Position numbers and translations under genes: made by a program. The notes under the pieces were generated by a model that worked only from the letters and a program-made list of their open reading frames with translations, ran no database searches and was not told the DNA's origin. From NCBI GenBank assembly GCA_902500785.1, contig CABVRW010000009.1, positions 29,987 to 93,986 on the forward strand: DNA of 64,000 nucleotides, written 5' to 3'. This DNA comes from an uncultured Nitrospira sp. GTDB taxonomy: Bacteria > Nitrospirota > Nitrospiria > Nitrospirales > Nitrospiraceae. How positions within the stretch are numbered: the stretch's first letter is position 1; every line of letters starts with the position of its first letter. Of this stretch, positions 57,299 through 64,000 are shown one piece after another.

Positions 57299-58423
57299 GT
57301 GAGTCATCGATCTCTCCGTCCCTGGTTGGTGTTGCGCGCGATCCCCGGCGTAGGGGACGCCATCCTACTCAAGCTCGTACAAGCATTCGGGACGCCGGAT
57401 GCAGTGCTCTCCGCGCCGCAGGCGGCGTTGGAGGAGATGGGATGTCGGCCACCCCTGATCGAGGCCATCAGACGCGGTCCTGATCAGGACGCGATCCGTC
57501 AACTCGACAAAGAGTTGGATCAATTGTCGCACCGGACGGTGACGGTGCTCACATATCTCGATACACAGTACCCCTCGCCGCTCAGGATGATCCCTGACCC
57601 CCCGCCGTTGCTGTATGTTCAGGGTACGCTGCTGGAGACCGATCGGCACGCCGTGGCGATCGTCGGTACCAGGAAAGTCAGCGGTGCGGGGCGGATTCTG
57701 GCTGAAGAATTGGCGGGCGAGTTGGCGAGAATGGGGTTTACGATTGTCAGTGGTTTGGCGCGTGGGGTGGACGCGGCTGCACATCGCGGCGCCCTTGCCG
57801 GTCAGGGCAGGACGCTTGCGGTGATGGGCTGCGGCCTGGATCGTACCTATCCGGCGGACCATCGACAATTGCGGGCAGCGATCGAGCGCCAAGGTGCCGT
57901 ACTCTCTGAGCTTCCGCTGGAGGCGGCGCCGCACAGCTATCATTTCCCTCGACGCAACCGCATCATCAGCGGACTGTCGTTGGGCGTCGTGGTGACGGAG
58001 GCGACCATTGAGAGCGGGTCGCTCATCACTGCGCGACTGGCCGGCGAGCAGGGACGGGAAGTCTTCGCGGTTCCGGGTGCAGTACAGGCTGAAAACAGTC
58101 GTGGTCCGAACAGTTTGATCAAGGAAGGCGCCAGATTGGTTGAGTCGGCACAAGATATTCTGGATGAATTGTTGCCGCAACTTGAAACGACGTTTCGTGC
58201 GCGGATGAGCGGGGGAGCAAGAACCGGCATCCAGCCGACGCTGCAATTGGGGACAGAGGAGAGGTTGGTGTACGATGCCTTGTCCGCCCTCCCGCAATCG
58301 GTGGACGATGTCATTCGGCGTAGCGGATTGCCTGCGGCTCACGTAGCGGCCATCCTGTTATCGTTGGAATTGAAAAATTATGTCCGCCAGTTGCCCGGCA
58401 ATGAGTATGTGCGCCTCGCATAG
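57299..58423 (+). CDS. dprA: DNA-processing protein DprA
   Basis: A 374-residue DprA, which loads RecA on single-stranded DNA during transformation. An N-terminal helix-hairpin-helix part precedes the Rossmann-like DprA core: VGTRKVSGAGR, SGLARGVDAAAHRGAL near 155, GCGLDRTYPADHRQL, FPRRNRIISGLSLGVVVTEA near 218. The C-terminal helix-turn-helix (about 320-370) has DVIRRSGLPAAHVAAILLSLELKN. It starts with GTG. It suggests competence-like DNA uptake, but no uptake genes are in the window. Confidence 0.96.
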   Translation: MSHRSLRPWLVLRAIPGVGDAILLKLVQAFGTPDAVLSAPQAALEEMGCRPPLIEAIRRGPDQDAIRQLDKELDQLSHRTVTVLTYLDTQYPSPLRMIPDPPPLLYVQGTLLETDRHAVAIVGTRKVSGAGRILAEELAGELARMGFTIVSGLARGVDAAAHRGALAGQGRTLAVMGCGLDRTYPADHRQLRAAIERQGAVLSELPLEAAPHSYHFPRRNRIISGLSLGVVVTEATIESGSLITARLAGEQGREVFAVPGAVQAENSRGPNSLIKEGARLVESAQDILDELLPQLETTFRARMSGGARTGIQPTLQLGTEERLVYDALSALPQSVDDVIRRSGLPAAHVAAILLSLELKNYVRQLPGNEYVRLA

Positions 58424-58445
58424 TGAATGGATTGAGAGATTAGAG

Positions 58446-58473
58446 CTGACAGGGTCTCGATATTTGTTATAGT
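58446..58473 (+). promoter_or_regulatory. Promoter of topA
   Basis: CTGACA at 58446-58451 and TATAGT at 58468-58473 with 16-base spacing, 45 bases before topA. Confidence 0.5.
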
Positions 58474-58517
58474 GGGTGTGGTAGTCTGGTCGTAGGTACA
58501 GAGGAACGTGGCGCCAT

Positions 58518-60854
58518 ATGGCCAAATCGCTGATCATCGTTGAGTCGCCGACCAAGGCGCGAACCATCACCAAATATCTCGGTCGTGGCTACTCCGTCAT
58601 GGCCTCCGTCGGCCACGTTAAAGACTTGCCCACCAGCAAGCTGGGCGTTGATCTCGAAAACGATTTCGAGCCCCAGTACGTCACCATCAAAGGCAAGTCC
58701 AAAGTCCTCGCAGACATCAAAAAGAAAGCGCAGGAAGTCGACACGGTCTTCCTGGCACCGGACCCTGACCGCGAGGGCGAGGCAATCGCTTGGCACATTG
58801 CGCAGGAGTTACACGGCAAGGGGAAGAAGAAAGACGGCAAAGTCTTTCGTGTGCTGTTCAATGAGATCACGGAATCGGCGATCAAGCGGGCACTGAAGTC
58901 GCCGGGTGAAATCGATATGAAGCTGGTTCAGGCTCAGCAGGCCAGACGGGTCCTCGATCGTATCGTGGGGTATCAGGGCAGTCAGTTATTGTGGAAAAAG
59001 GTCCGCCGCGGTCTCAGCATGGGCCGAGTTCAATCCGTGGCCGTGCGATTGATTTGTGACCGGGAGAAAGAGCGAGAAGCCTTCCGGACGGAAGAATACT
59101 GGTCCATCGTGGCGCTGTTGGCCGGAGAGAATCCGCCTGCCTTTGAAGCCAAATTGCACTCCGTGAACGGCCAGGACGCGGATATCGGCGCGGGTGAGCG
59201 GGCTCAAGAGATTCTCGATGCCGTGCAGGGCAAGCCGTTCGTCGTGCAATCGATCGAGCGCAAGGAAAAGAAACGGAATCCGGTCGCCCCCTTCATCACG
59301 AGTCGGCTGCAACAGGAGGCTGCTCGGAAATTGCACTTCAGTCCGAAGAAGACGATGACGTTGGCGCAACAGTTGTACGAAGGACTTGAAATTGGCGCCG
59401 AGGGGCAGACCGGTCTGATTACCTACATGAGGACGGACTCGCCGAGAATCTCCCAGGAAGCGACGGAAGATGCCAGGGTGGTAATCCGAGAGCGCTTCGG
59501 AAACGAGTATTTGCCGGCCACACCCAACGTCTATAAAACGCAAAAAGCCGCGCAAGAAGCGCATGAAGCCATCCGGCCGACCTCGGCGGCTCGCGATCCT
59601 GAGTCTATCAAGCAATACCTGGAGCAGGACCAATACAATCTCTATAAGCTCATCTGGAATCGCTTCATCGCCTCGCAGATGGTTCCTGCGATCATGGATG
59701 TGACGCGTGTGGATTCGTCCCCCGTGGGAACCTCGGACCGATATGTATTTCGCACGACCGGCACTGTGGTCAAGTTCGCCGGCCATACGGCTGTATATTT
59801 GGAGGGAACCGACAAAGAATTGCCGTCGAACAAGCCGAAAAATGAGCAGGAGTCTGATGACGAGTCAGACCGCCAGCTTCCCGCACTCCGCGAAGGGGAA
59901 GCGTTGCGCCTTGTCGACCAAGAGGGCCAGACCTTGCCCGGCTTCGTCTCCAAGCAGCATTTCACCCAGCCGCCGCCCCGTTATAACGAAGCGTTGCTGA
60001 TTCGAGAGCTGGAAGAGAAGGGGATCGGTCGTCCCTCCACGTATGCATCGATCATTTCGACGATTCAAGATCGGAAGTATGTCGAGAAGGTCGAGGGACG
60101 GTTTCTCCCGACCGAAACCGGGACAACGGTGAACGACTTTCTGTTGAAAGGGTTCCCGGATCTGCTGGATACGGAATTTACCTCCCACATGGAAGAGCAG
60201 CTCGATGAGGTCGAAGAAGGCACGAAGCCGTGGGTCTCAGCGGTGCGGGAGTTTTACGCCCCGTTTGTGAAGGAAATGGAGCTGGCTCAAAGTATCCCCG
60301 GCCCGAAGGACATCGTTGAGCCGCCCACGAACCTGCCGTGTGAAAAATGCGGCCGGATGTTGGAAATCAAATGGGGACGGAATGGGAAGTTCCTCGCGTG
60401 CCCTGCTTATAAAGAAGATCCGCCCTGTAAAAACACGCAAAACTTTGAAAAGTTGCCTGATGGGACCATCAAAATCGTTCCCAAGTTGGAAGAGACGACG
60501 GACGAGAAGTGTGAGAAATGTTCGAGCCCCATGGTGGTGAAATCGGGGCGTTTCGGAAAGTTCCTGGCCTGTTCCGCCTATCCCGAGTGCAAGACGACCA
60601 AAGCAATCGCCTTGGGGGTGAAATGTCCCCAGCCCGAGTGTGGAGGCGATCTGGTCCAAAAGCGGACGAAAAAAGGTCGGAACTTTTATTCATGCAGCCG
60701 GTACCCGCAATGCGAGTATGCGCTGTGGGATCGTCCGATCAACAAGCCGTGTCCTACCTGCCAGGCTCCGTTTCTCATTGAGAAGGTCAGTAAGCAGGCC
60801 GGTCGCTCTGTGCAATGCCGCAACGAGGAATGCGGTTATAGAGAAGCCGGATAG
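58518..60854 (+). CDS. topA: DNA topoisomerase I
   Basis: A 778-residue type IA topoisomerase that relaxes negative supercoils. The Toprim domain has LIIVESPTKARTITKYLG near 5 and FLAPDPDREGEAIAWHIA near 80. The catalytic Tyr303 is in GLITYMRTDS. The C-terminal part carries three zinc ribbons: CEKCGRML...CPAY, CEKCSSPM...CSAYPEC, and CPQPECGG...CSRYPQC, plus CPTCQ...CRNEECG. The length fits a bacterial TopA with several zinc modules. Confidence 0.97.
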   Translation: MAKSLIIVESPTKARTITKYLGRGYSVMASVGHVKDLPTSKLGVDLENDFEPQYVTIKGKSKVLADIKKKAQEVDTVFLAPDPDREGEAIAWHIAQELHGKGKKKDGKVFRVLFNEITESAIKRALKSPGEIDMKLVQAQQARRVLDRIVGYQGSQLLWKKVRRGLSMGRVQSVAVRLICDREKEREAFRTEEYWSIVALLAGENPPAFEAKLHSVNGQDADIGAGERAQEILDAVQGKPFVVQSIERKEKKRNPVAPFITSRLQQEAARKLHFSPKKTMTLAQQLYEGLEIGAEGQTGLITYMRTDSPRISQEATEDARVVIRERFGNEYLPATPNVYKTQKAAQEAHEAIRPTSAARDPESIKQYLEQDQYNLYKLIWNRFIASQMVPAIMDVTRVDSSPVGTSDRYVFRTTGTVVKFAGHTAVYLEGTDKELPSNKPKNEQESDDESDRQLPALREGEALRLVDQEGQTLPGFVSKQHFTQPPPRYNEALLIRELEEKGIGRPSTYASIISTIQDRKYVEKVEGRFLPTETGTTVNDFLLKGFPDLLDTEFTSHMEEQLDEVEEGTKPWVSAVREFYAPFVKEMELAQSIPGPKDIVEPPTNLPCEKCGRMLEIKWGRNGKFLACPAYKEDPPCKNTQNFEKLPDGTIKIVPKLEETTDEKCEKCSSPMVVKSGRFGKFLACSAYPECKTTKAIALGVKCPQPECGGDLVQKRTKKGRNFYSCSRYPQCEYALWDRPINKPCPTCQAPFLIEKVSKQAGRSVQCRNEECGYREAG

Positions 60855-61023
60855 CTACGACGCATCTTCCTTCCTTTTTGCTGCCGCACAGTGATCGTCT
60901 TTCCTGGCATACCGCGGAGAACCGCTCGAAGCGGCATGCTCGACGCCCATGAACCGTACTCGGCAGGGATTGCAACCGGGCTGTACCGGGGATGAGCAAT
61001 GCCTCACGAACGACGCACAAGGG

Positions 61024-61123
61024 GACGGATTTCTTCCGCAGCCTGCTGGCCATTCTGCTCGTAACATGCCGGGAGTGCTGATTGCGGTGCGTTATACGAA
61101 ATCGAGATGTGCCGCAGCCTGCT
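61024..61123 (-). repeat. Two copies of a dispersed intergenic repeat
   Basis: Read on the minus strand, AGCAGGCTGCGG occurs at 61123-61112 and again at 61047-61036, 76 bases apart. The second copy continues with AAGAAATCCGTC, close to GGAAAATCCGTC at the right end of the element after rpoD. They look like degenerate copies of one dispersed element. Confidence 0.55.
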
Positions 61124-61257
61124 AGGATCCAGACGTCCCTCATTCCAGCCCGGCGGCCCCGCCCGGTTTTTGCGCTCGCGCTCCTGCGCTGTTGAGAACA
61201 ATGAGAAGCGTTCTCGGCGATGTTGATAACTCACCTCACTAATACGTACTTCCTTGG

Positions 61258-61297
61258 TTGACAAGCGATTCGAAAATCTCTAAGTAAGGTATAGAAT
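61258..61297 (+). promoter_or_regulatory. Candidate promoter of the bacterioferritin pair
   Basis: TTGACA at 61258-61263 is followed by TAAGTA (17 bases later, 61281-61286) and by TATAGAAT at 61290-61297. Which -10 is used is unclear; no obvious iron-regulator box is seen. Confidence 0.45.
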
Positions 61298-61384
61298 AAA
61301 GAGTAAGCCGATCGCACGTCATCGTCGGCTTCGACCGACAGGGCGGCGGATACCAACGTACTCCAAGGCCGGAGGGAGGAACCT

Positions 61385-61861
61385 ATGAAAGCGAAACAAG
61401 GGGTCATCGAGATACTGAATAAAGTCCTGACAGCTGATCTCACCGCCATCAACCAATATTTCGTCCATGCGAAAATGTGTGACAATTGGGGCTACGAACG
61501 ACTGCACCACAAAGTCAGAGAACGCAGCATCGATGAGATGAAAGACGCGGACGAACTGATCGGACACATCCTTTACCTGGAAGGAGTGCCGAATGTTCAG
61601 CGTATGAATACGGTACAGGTCGGGGAAACGGTTCCTGAACAGTTGAAGCTCGATCTCAAGGCTGAGCAGGAAATGCTCGCTCTGGTCAGTGAGGGGGTCG
61701 TGCATTGCACGAAGGTGGGAGATTTCACGACGCGCCATATACTGGAAGACATGGCCAAGGACGTGGATCAGCATATCGATTGGATTGAGACACAGGTAGA
61801 GACCATCAAACAAGTCGGGCTTGAGAACTACCTGGCAGAGCAGATCAAAAAAGACAGTTAA
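61385..61861 (+). CDS. bfr: Bacterioferritin subunit, haem-ligand type with degenerate ferroxidase site
   Basis: A 158-residue bacterioferritin that aligns without gaps to the E. coli protein through residue 133. It keeps Met52, the haem ligand, and Glu51, Glu94 and His130, but the ferroxidase ligands 18, 54 and 127 are Asp18, Asp54 and Val127 instead of Glu, His and Glu. So it probably binds haem but is weak or inactive in iron oxidation. GGAGG lies upstream. The second bacterioferritin gene follows 35 bases later and has the complementary pattern, so the two likely form a mixed 24-mer for iron storage or peroxide defence. Confidence 0.93.
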   Translation: MKAKQGVIEILNKVLTADLTAINQYFVHAKMCDNWGYERLHHKVRERSIDEMKDADELIGHILYLEGVPNVQRMNTVQVGETVPEQLKLDLKAEQEMLALVSEGVVHCTKVGDFTTRHILEDMAKDVDQHIDWIETQVETIKQVGLENYLAEQIKKDS

Positions 61862-61896
61862 GCGAGCGCCGGAGAGGCGTGGTCGTGGGAGAACTC

Positions 61897-62376
61897 ATGA
61901 AAGCAAAAGAGGGCGTCCTCGGTATTCTGAATAAGGTGTTGGTCAGCGAGCTCACGGCGGTGCATCAGTACCTTCTGCACGCGGCCTTGTGCAAGCATTG
62001 GGGCTACCATCGACTCCACGAACATTTCAGTCACTTGGCCCAGGAAGAGGTCGGTCATTCCTCGGGCTTGATTGATCATATTCTGTACCTTGGTGGCGCC
62101 CCTGCGATGGACCGTTTGGATACCGTTGCTGCCGGCAAGAAAGTCTCGGATCTGCTGGAATCCGATTTGGCCTTCGAGCGTGAAGATGCAGATGTCCTTC
62201 GCGCCGGCATCGCTCATTGCACGAAGGTCGGTGATTTCACGACCCGACACCGATTGGAAGAAATGATTGTCGATACGGAAGAGCATATCGATTGGTTTGA
62301 AACGCAGCTGTGCGCCATTAAGCAAGTGAGCTTGGAGCGCTATTTGGCTGAGCAGATGCATTCCGAAAAGTCTTAA
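61897..62376 (+). CDS. bfr: Bacterioferritin subunit, ferroxidase type without haem ligand
   Basis: A 159-residue bacterioferritin, numbered without gaps like the first subunit. It has Glu18, Glu51, His54, Glu94 and His130 of the ferroxidase centre, but position 127 is Thr (a Glu sits at 128) and position 52 is Val, so the haem ligand is lost. It should be the iron-oxidising partner of the upstream subunit. I chose the ATG at 61897, with GGGAGA six bases upstream; the frame opens 18 bases earlier. It ends before a perfect hairpin. Confidence 0.92.
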   Translation: MKAKEGVLGILNKVLVSELTAVHQYLLHAALCKHWGYHRLHEHFSHLAQEEVGHSSGLIDHILYLGGAPAMDRLDTVAAGKKVSDLLESDLAFEREDADVLRAGIAHCTKVGDFTTRHRLEEMIVDTEEHIDWFETQLCAIKQVSLERYLAEQMHSEKS

Positions 62377-62389
62377 CCCGCAGGGTTAT

Positions 62390-62437
62390 GGGCATCCGGC
62401 CTCCAGGGTCTTGTCACGCGTCTCTGGCCGGATGCCC
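62390..62437 (+). terminator. Inverted repeat after the bacterioferritin genes
   Basis: A perfect 12-base stem, GGGCATCCGGCC / GGCCGGATGCCC, with a 24-base loop, 13 bases after the stop. The T run is poor (CTCTCGTCT), so it may be a weak terminator or mRNA-end hairpin. Confidence 0.5.
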
Positions 62438-62635
62438 TCTCGTCTCCCCATCCTCGCGCACATGCCGTGCTGGTCCTGCTTCCTGAGTGTGTGAGTCGCC
62501 CGTTGCGGTTCACCTTCCTATCAGTCCCCAGATATCGCTGTCGAATGCGACGTATTCCATGGCCTTTCAAGCCTCGTCGGCGCATGTTATTGCTGGTATC
62601 GACGAAGTTCAGGTGTTCGAGGCGTGCGCTCCGTC

Positions 62636-63196
62636 CTATCGCGGCTTCGGCATGGTACGGACCGTCATCCGATGTCGTCGGTGAGCATGGGGGGCTCGAA
62701 TTTCCCGGGGTGAAAGCCCGGTGGCGCGTTTGAAAAAATGGCTGAAGGCAAATTGATCGCTGAATCCAACGGCTGTTGCGATTTCTGCCAGTGTCTGGCC
62801 GCTTGTGGTGAGCAGTGAGCTGGCGCGCGCGACCTTGTGTCGTCTCACGTACGCTGAAAACGATTCGCCCATAATGCGATAAAACAGATCCGAGCAGTAC
62901 TTCTCCGAGTAGCCGAGGAAGTTCGCTAACACTTTGAGGGTCAGTCCACGATGGAGATTCTCGCTGATATATCGGGTGATGCGTCTGGCCAGCGTGGTTG
63001 TTTCAACCGAGGACTCGCTCTCAGATCGCAGCGCATGAGCCAGGTTGAAGAGACTGCAGACGAGGTCGCGGAGCTCCTGTTCCGATGTCGCTCGCTCAAG
63101 ACGATCGGCCCATTGGGGGGACTCTGCTCGAAGCTCGGACGAAAAGCTGTGGAGACGATCAAGTGAAATCGATGCGTTGGTTGCTCTATTCATCAT
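62636..63196 (-). CDS. AraC-family transcriptional regulator
   Basis: A 186-residue regulator. The C-terminal half (about 70-165) has two helix-turn-helix motifs: GLTLKVLANFLGYSEKYCSDLFYRIMGESF and TLAEIATAVGFSDQFAFSHFFKRATGLSPREIR, the AraC signature. The N-terminal ~65 residues are short and carry no recognisable ligand-binding domain. ATGATG at the start has GGGAG upstream. It lies next to the HD-GYP gene on the same strand with a 65-base gap, so they may share control. Targets are unknown. Confidence 0.9.
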   Translation of the reverse strand: MMNRATNASISLDRLHSFSSELRAESPQWADRLERATSEQELRDLVCSLFNLAHALRSESESSVETTTLARRITRYISENLHRGLTLKVLANFLGYSEKYCSDLFYRIMGESFSAYVRRHKVARASSLLTTSGQTLAEIATAVGFSDQFAFSHFFKRATGLSPREIRAPHAHRRHRMTVRTMPKPR

Positions 63197-63261
63197 GCTT
63201 CAACTCCCTATGTGGCGTCGATGGTGTCTAACGTCGGCTCGGAACCTCTTCGGACCGTTCC

Positions 63262-63987
63262 TCATGAAAATTGGAGCGGCCTGCTCTTGTGAATCGGCAT
63301 TTCGGTGGTTCGTCCGGCATTCGGCATGGCGATGGTCGCCTTTCCGAATGTTGATCCCTGACGTCGATCCTGATCGTGAAACTGGGCGCAAAACGTGGCG
63401 CTGAGGATCGGATCGAATTGTGAGCCGGCTGATGCCTTGAGGAGTCGCAGCGCCTGGTGCAATGAAGCCGATCGGGTGGCAATGGTGTCAAAAACGTCCG
63501 CGATGGCGAGAATCCTGGCGGCTATGGGAATGTACGTCCCGCGAAGTCCATAAGGATATCCTGCGCCGTCCCATCGTTCGTGATGATGCGCGATCAGCCG
63601 TGCGGCCTCGTAGAGGAATCGATAGGAGCTGAGGAATGCCGCACCTTCCCGGGGATGGCATTGGATTAGGGCATAGTCGTCCAATGTGTGGTCTGCTGCC
63701 TCATTGAGCAGCTTGTCGGGCAGTGTGAGGAGTCCGACATCGTGCAATAGGGCCGCATAGTGTAAGTCAACCTGCTGTTCAGCAGGAAGCCCGATGGCCT
63801 CGCCCAACAGGAGGGCGTAGTGTGCGGTACGTTCGCCATGTCCGAAGTGGCCTGGGATGAGGGTTTCGATCCGTCGCGTCAGGTGTCGGAGTTGAAGCAG
63901 CCGGACGGCGCACAATGATTGCTCGGGAAGCTGGAGTGAATTCAGGGCGGAAAGTTGTCTGGCTATGTCCTGGATGAATTGAGTCAT
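63262..63987 (-). CDS. HD-GYP domain protein (putative c-di-GMP phosphodiesterase)
   Basis: A 241-residue protein. It has the HD motif in YAALLHDVGLLTLP near 77-90 and the GYP region HHERWDGAGYPYGLRGTYIPIAARILAIADVFDTI near 137-172, which defines HD-GYP enzymes that hydrolyse c-di-GMP. No receiver domain is seen. The N-terminus is close to the window edge and the frame stays open beyond it, so the protein may start further out. A C-terminal tail of about 45 residues follows the core. Confidence 0.88.
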   Translation of the reverse strand: MTQFIQDIARQLSALNSLQLPEQSLCAVRLLQLRHLTRRIETLIPGHFGHGERTAHYALLLGEAIGLPAEQQVDLHYAALLHDVGLLTLPDKLLNEAADHTLDDYALIQCHPREGAAFLSSYRFLYEAARLIAHHHERWDGAGYPYGLRGTYIPIAARILAIADVFDTIATRSASLHQALRLLKASAGSQFDPILSATFCAQFHDQDRRQGSTFGKATIAMPNAGRTTEMPIHKSRPLQFS

Positions 63988-64000
63988 GGCATTGATCGGC

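Larger units (their letters stand above)
60855..61384. other. Intergenic region between topA and the bacterioferritin genes
   Basis: About 530 bases. It holds two copies of the AGCAGGCTGCGG repeat on the minus strand (61024-61123), an A+T-rich block near 61215-61310 with a candidate promoter, and a strong GGAGGGAGGAA ribosome site at 61371-61381. I see no gene. Confidence 0.6.

Noticed and set aside
62467..62733. 88-codon plus-strand frame between bacterioferritin and the AraC gene
   Set aside because: No ribosome site, no domain pattern, and it overlaps the 3' end of the AraC gene.

Overview
The window is a gene-dense, chromosomal stretch of about 60% G+C with no phage, integrase, insertion sequence or CRISPR array that I can see. 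Gene content and order suggest a Nitrospira-like member of the Nitrospirota. The evidence is a five-subunit 2-oxoacid:ferredoxin oxidoreductase of the kind used in the reductive TCA cycle, the end of a PafA-type Pup ligase gene (bacterial proteasome system), the rho-rpmE-prfA-prmC-murA-his gene order, a leuA T-box, and a tandem bacterioferritin pair. The assignment is inferred from remembered family and genome features; no search was run.

Layout. 1-2.4 kb: 3' end of pafA, then a two-gene minus-strand unit (lipoprotein and internally duplicated outer-membrane protein) and a long regulatory gap. 2.4-8.2 kb: an unusual two-gene unit. The first gene fuses two PilZ domains, a LuxD-like acyl hydrolase and a SAM methyltransferase; the second is a histidine kinase with two 7TM sensor modules. 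8.3-10.6 kb: YheT-like hydrolase, class II aldolase, tRNA-Asn and a small unknown protein. 10.6-14.7 kb: minus-strand oxidoreductase operon (E-A-B-G-D order) with a strong promoter and an intrinsic terminator. 14.8-16 kb: two small conserved proteins, a possible gene remnant and the rho leader.

16-27.7 kb: rho, rpmE, prfA, prmC and murA run into a histidine operon (hisG, D, B, H, a lipoprotein, hisA, F, IE) that ends in a HIT protein. hisC, the histidinol-phosphatase and hisZ are not here. 27.8-35.3 kb: dnaG-rpoD, a short inverted-repeat element, tRNA-Ile2 (CAT), a zinc-ribbon coiled-coil protein, RNase HIII, an M48 lipoprotein and the RNase P RNA, whose 3' end overlaps an antisense glutaredoxin-like gene. 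35.3-48.7 kb: ilvB-ilvN-ilvC-psd-pssA, then a T-box leader and leuA, a cupin, leuB, an NHL propeller, asd, a DUF2905 protein, a SpoIID-like protein and queA. Branched-chain amino acid, aspartate-family and phospholipid genes share one direction.

48.7-61 kb: a SurA-N-like membrane-anchored protein on the minus strand, then an RDD protein and the rod-shape cluster mreB-mreC-mreD-mrdA-rodA, RNase G, dprA and topA. 61-64 kb: degenerate repeats, two complementary bacterioferritin subunits, and at the right edge an AraC-type regulator and an HD-GYP protein on the minus strand.

The most unusual items are the PilZ/LuxD-like/methyltransferase fusion with its adjacent double-7TM kinase (possibly a c-di-GMP-linked acyl or methyl-ester signalling pair), the leuA T-box, the subunit-specialised bacterioferritins, the gene overlapping the RNase P RNA, and the non-histidine lipoprotein inside the his operon.
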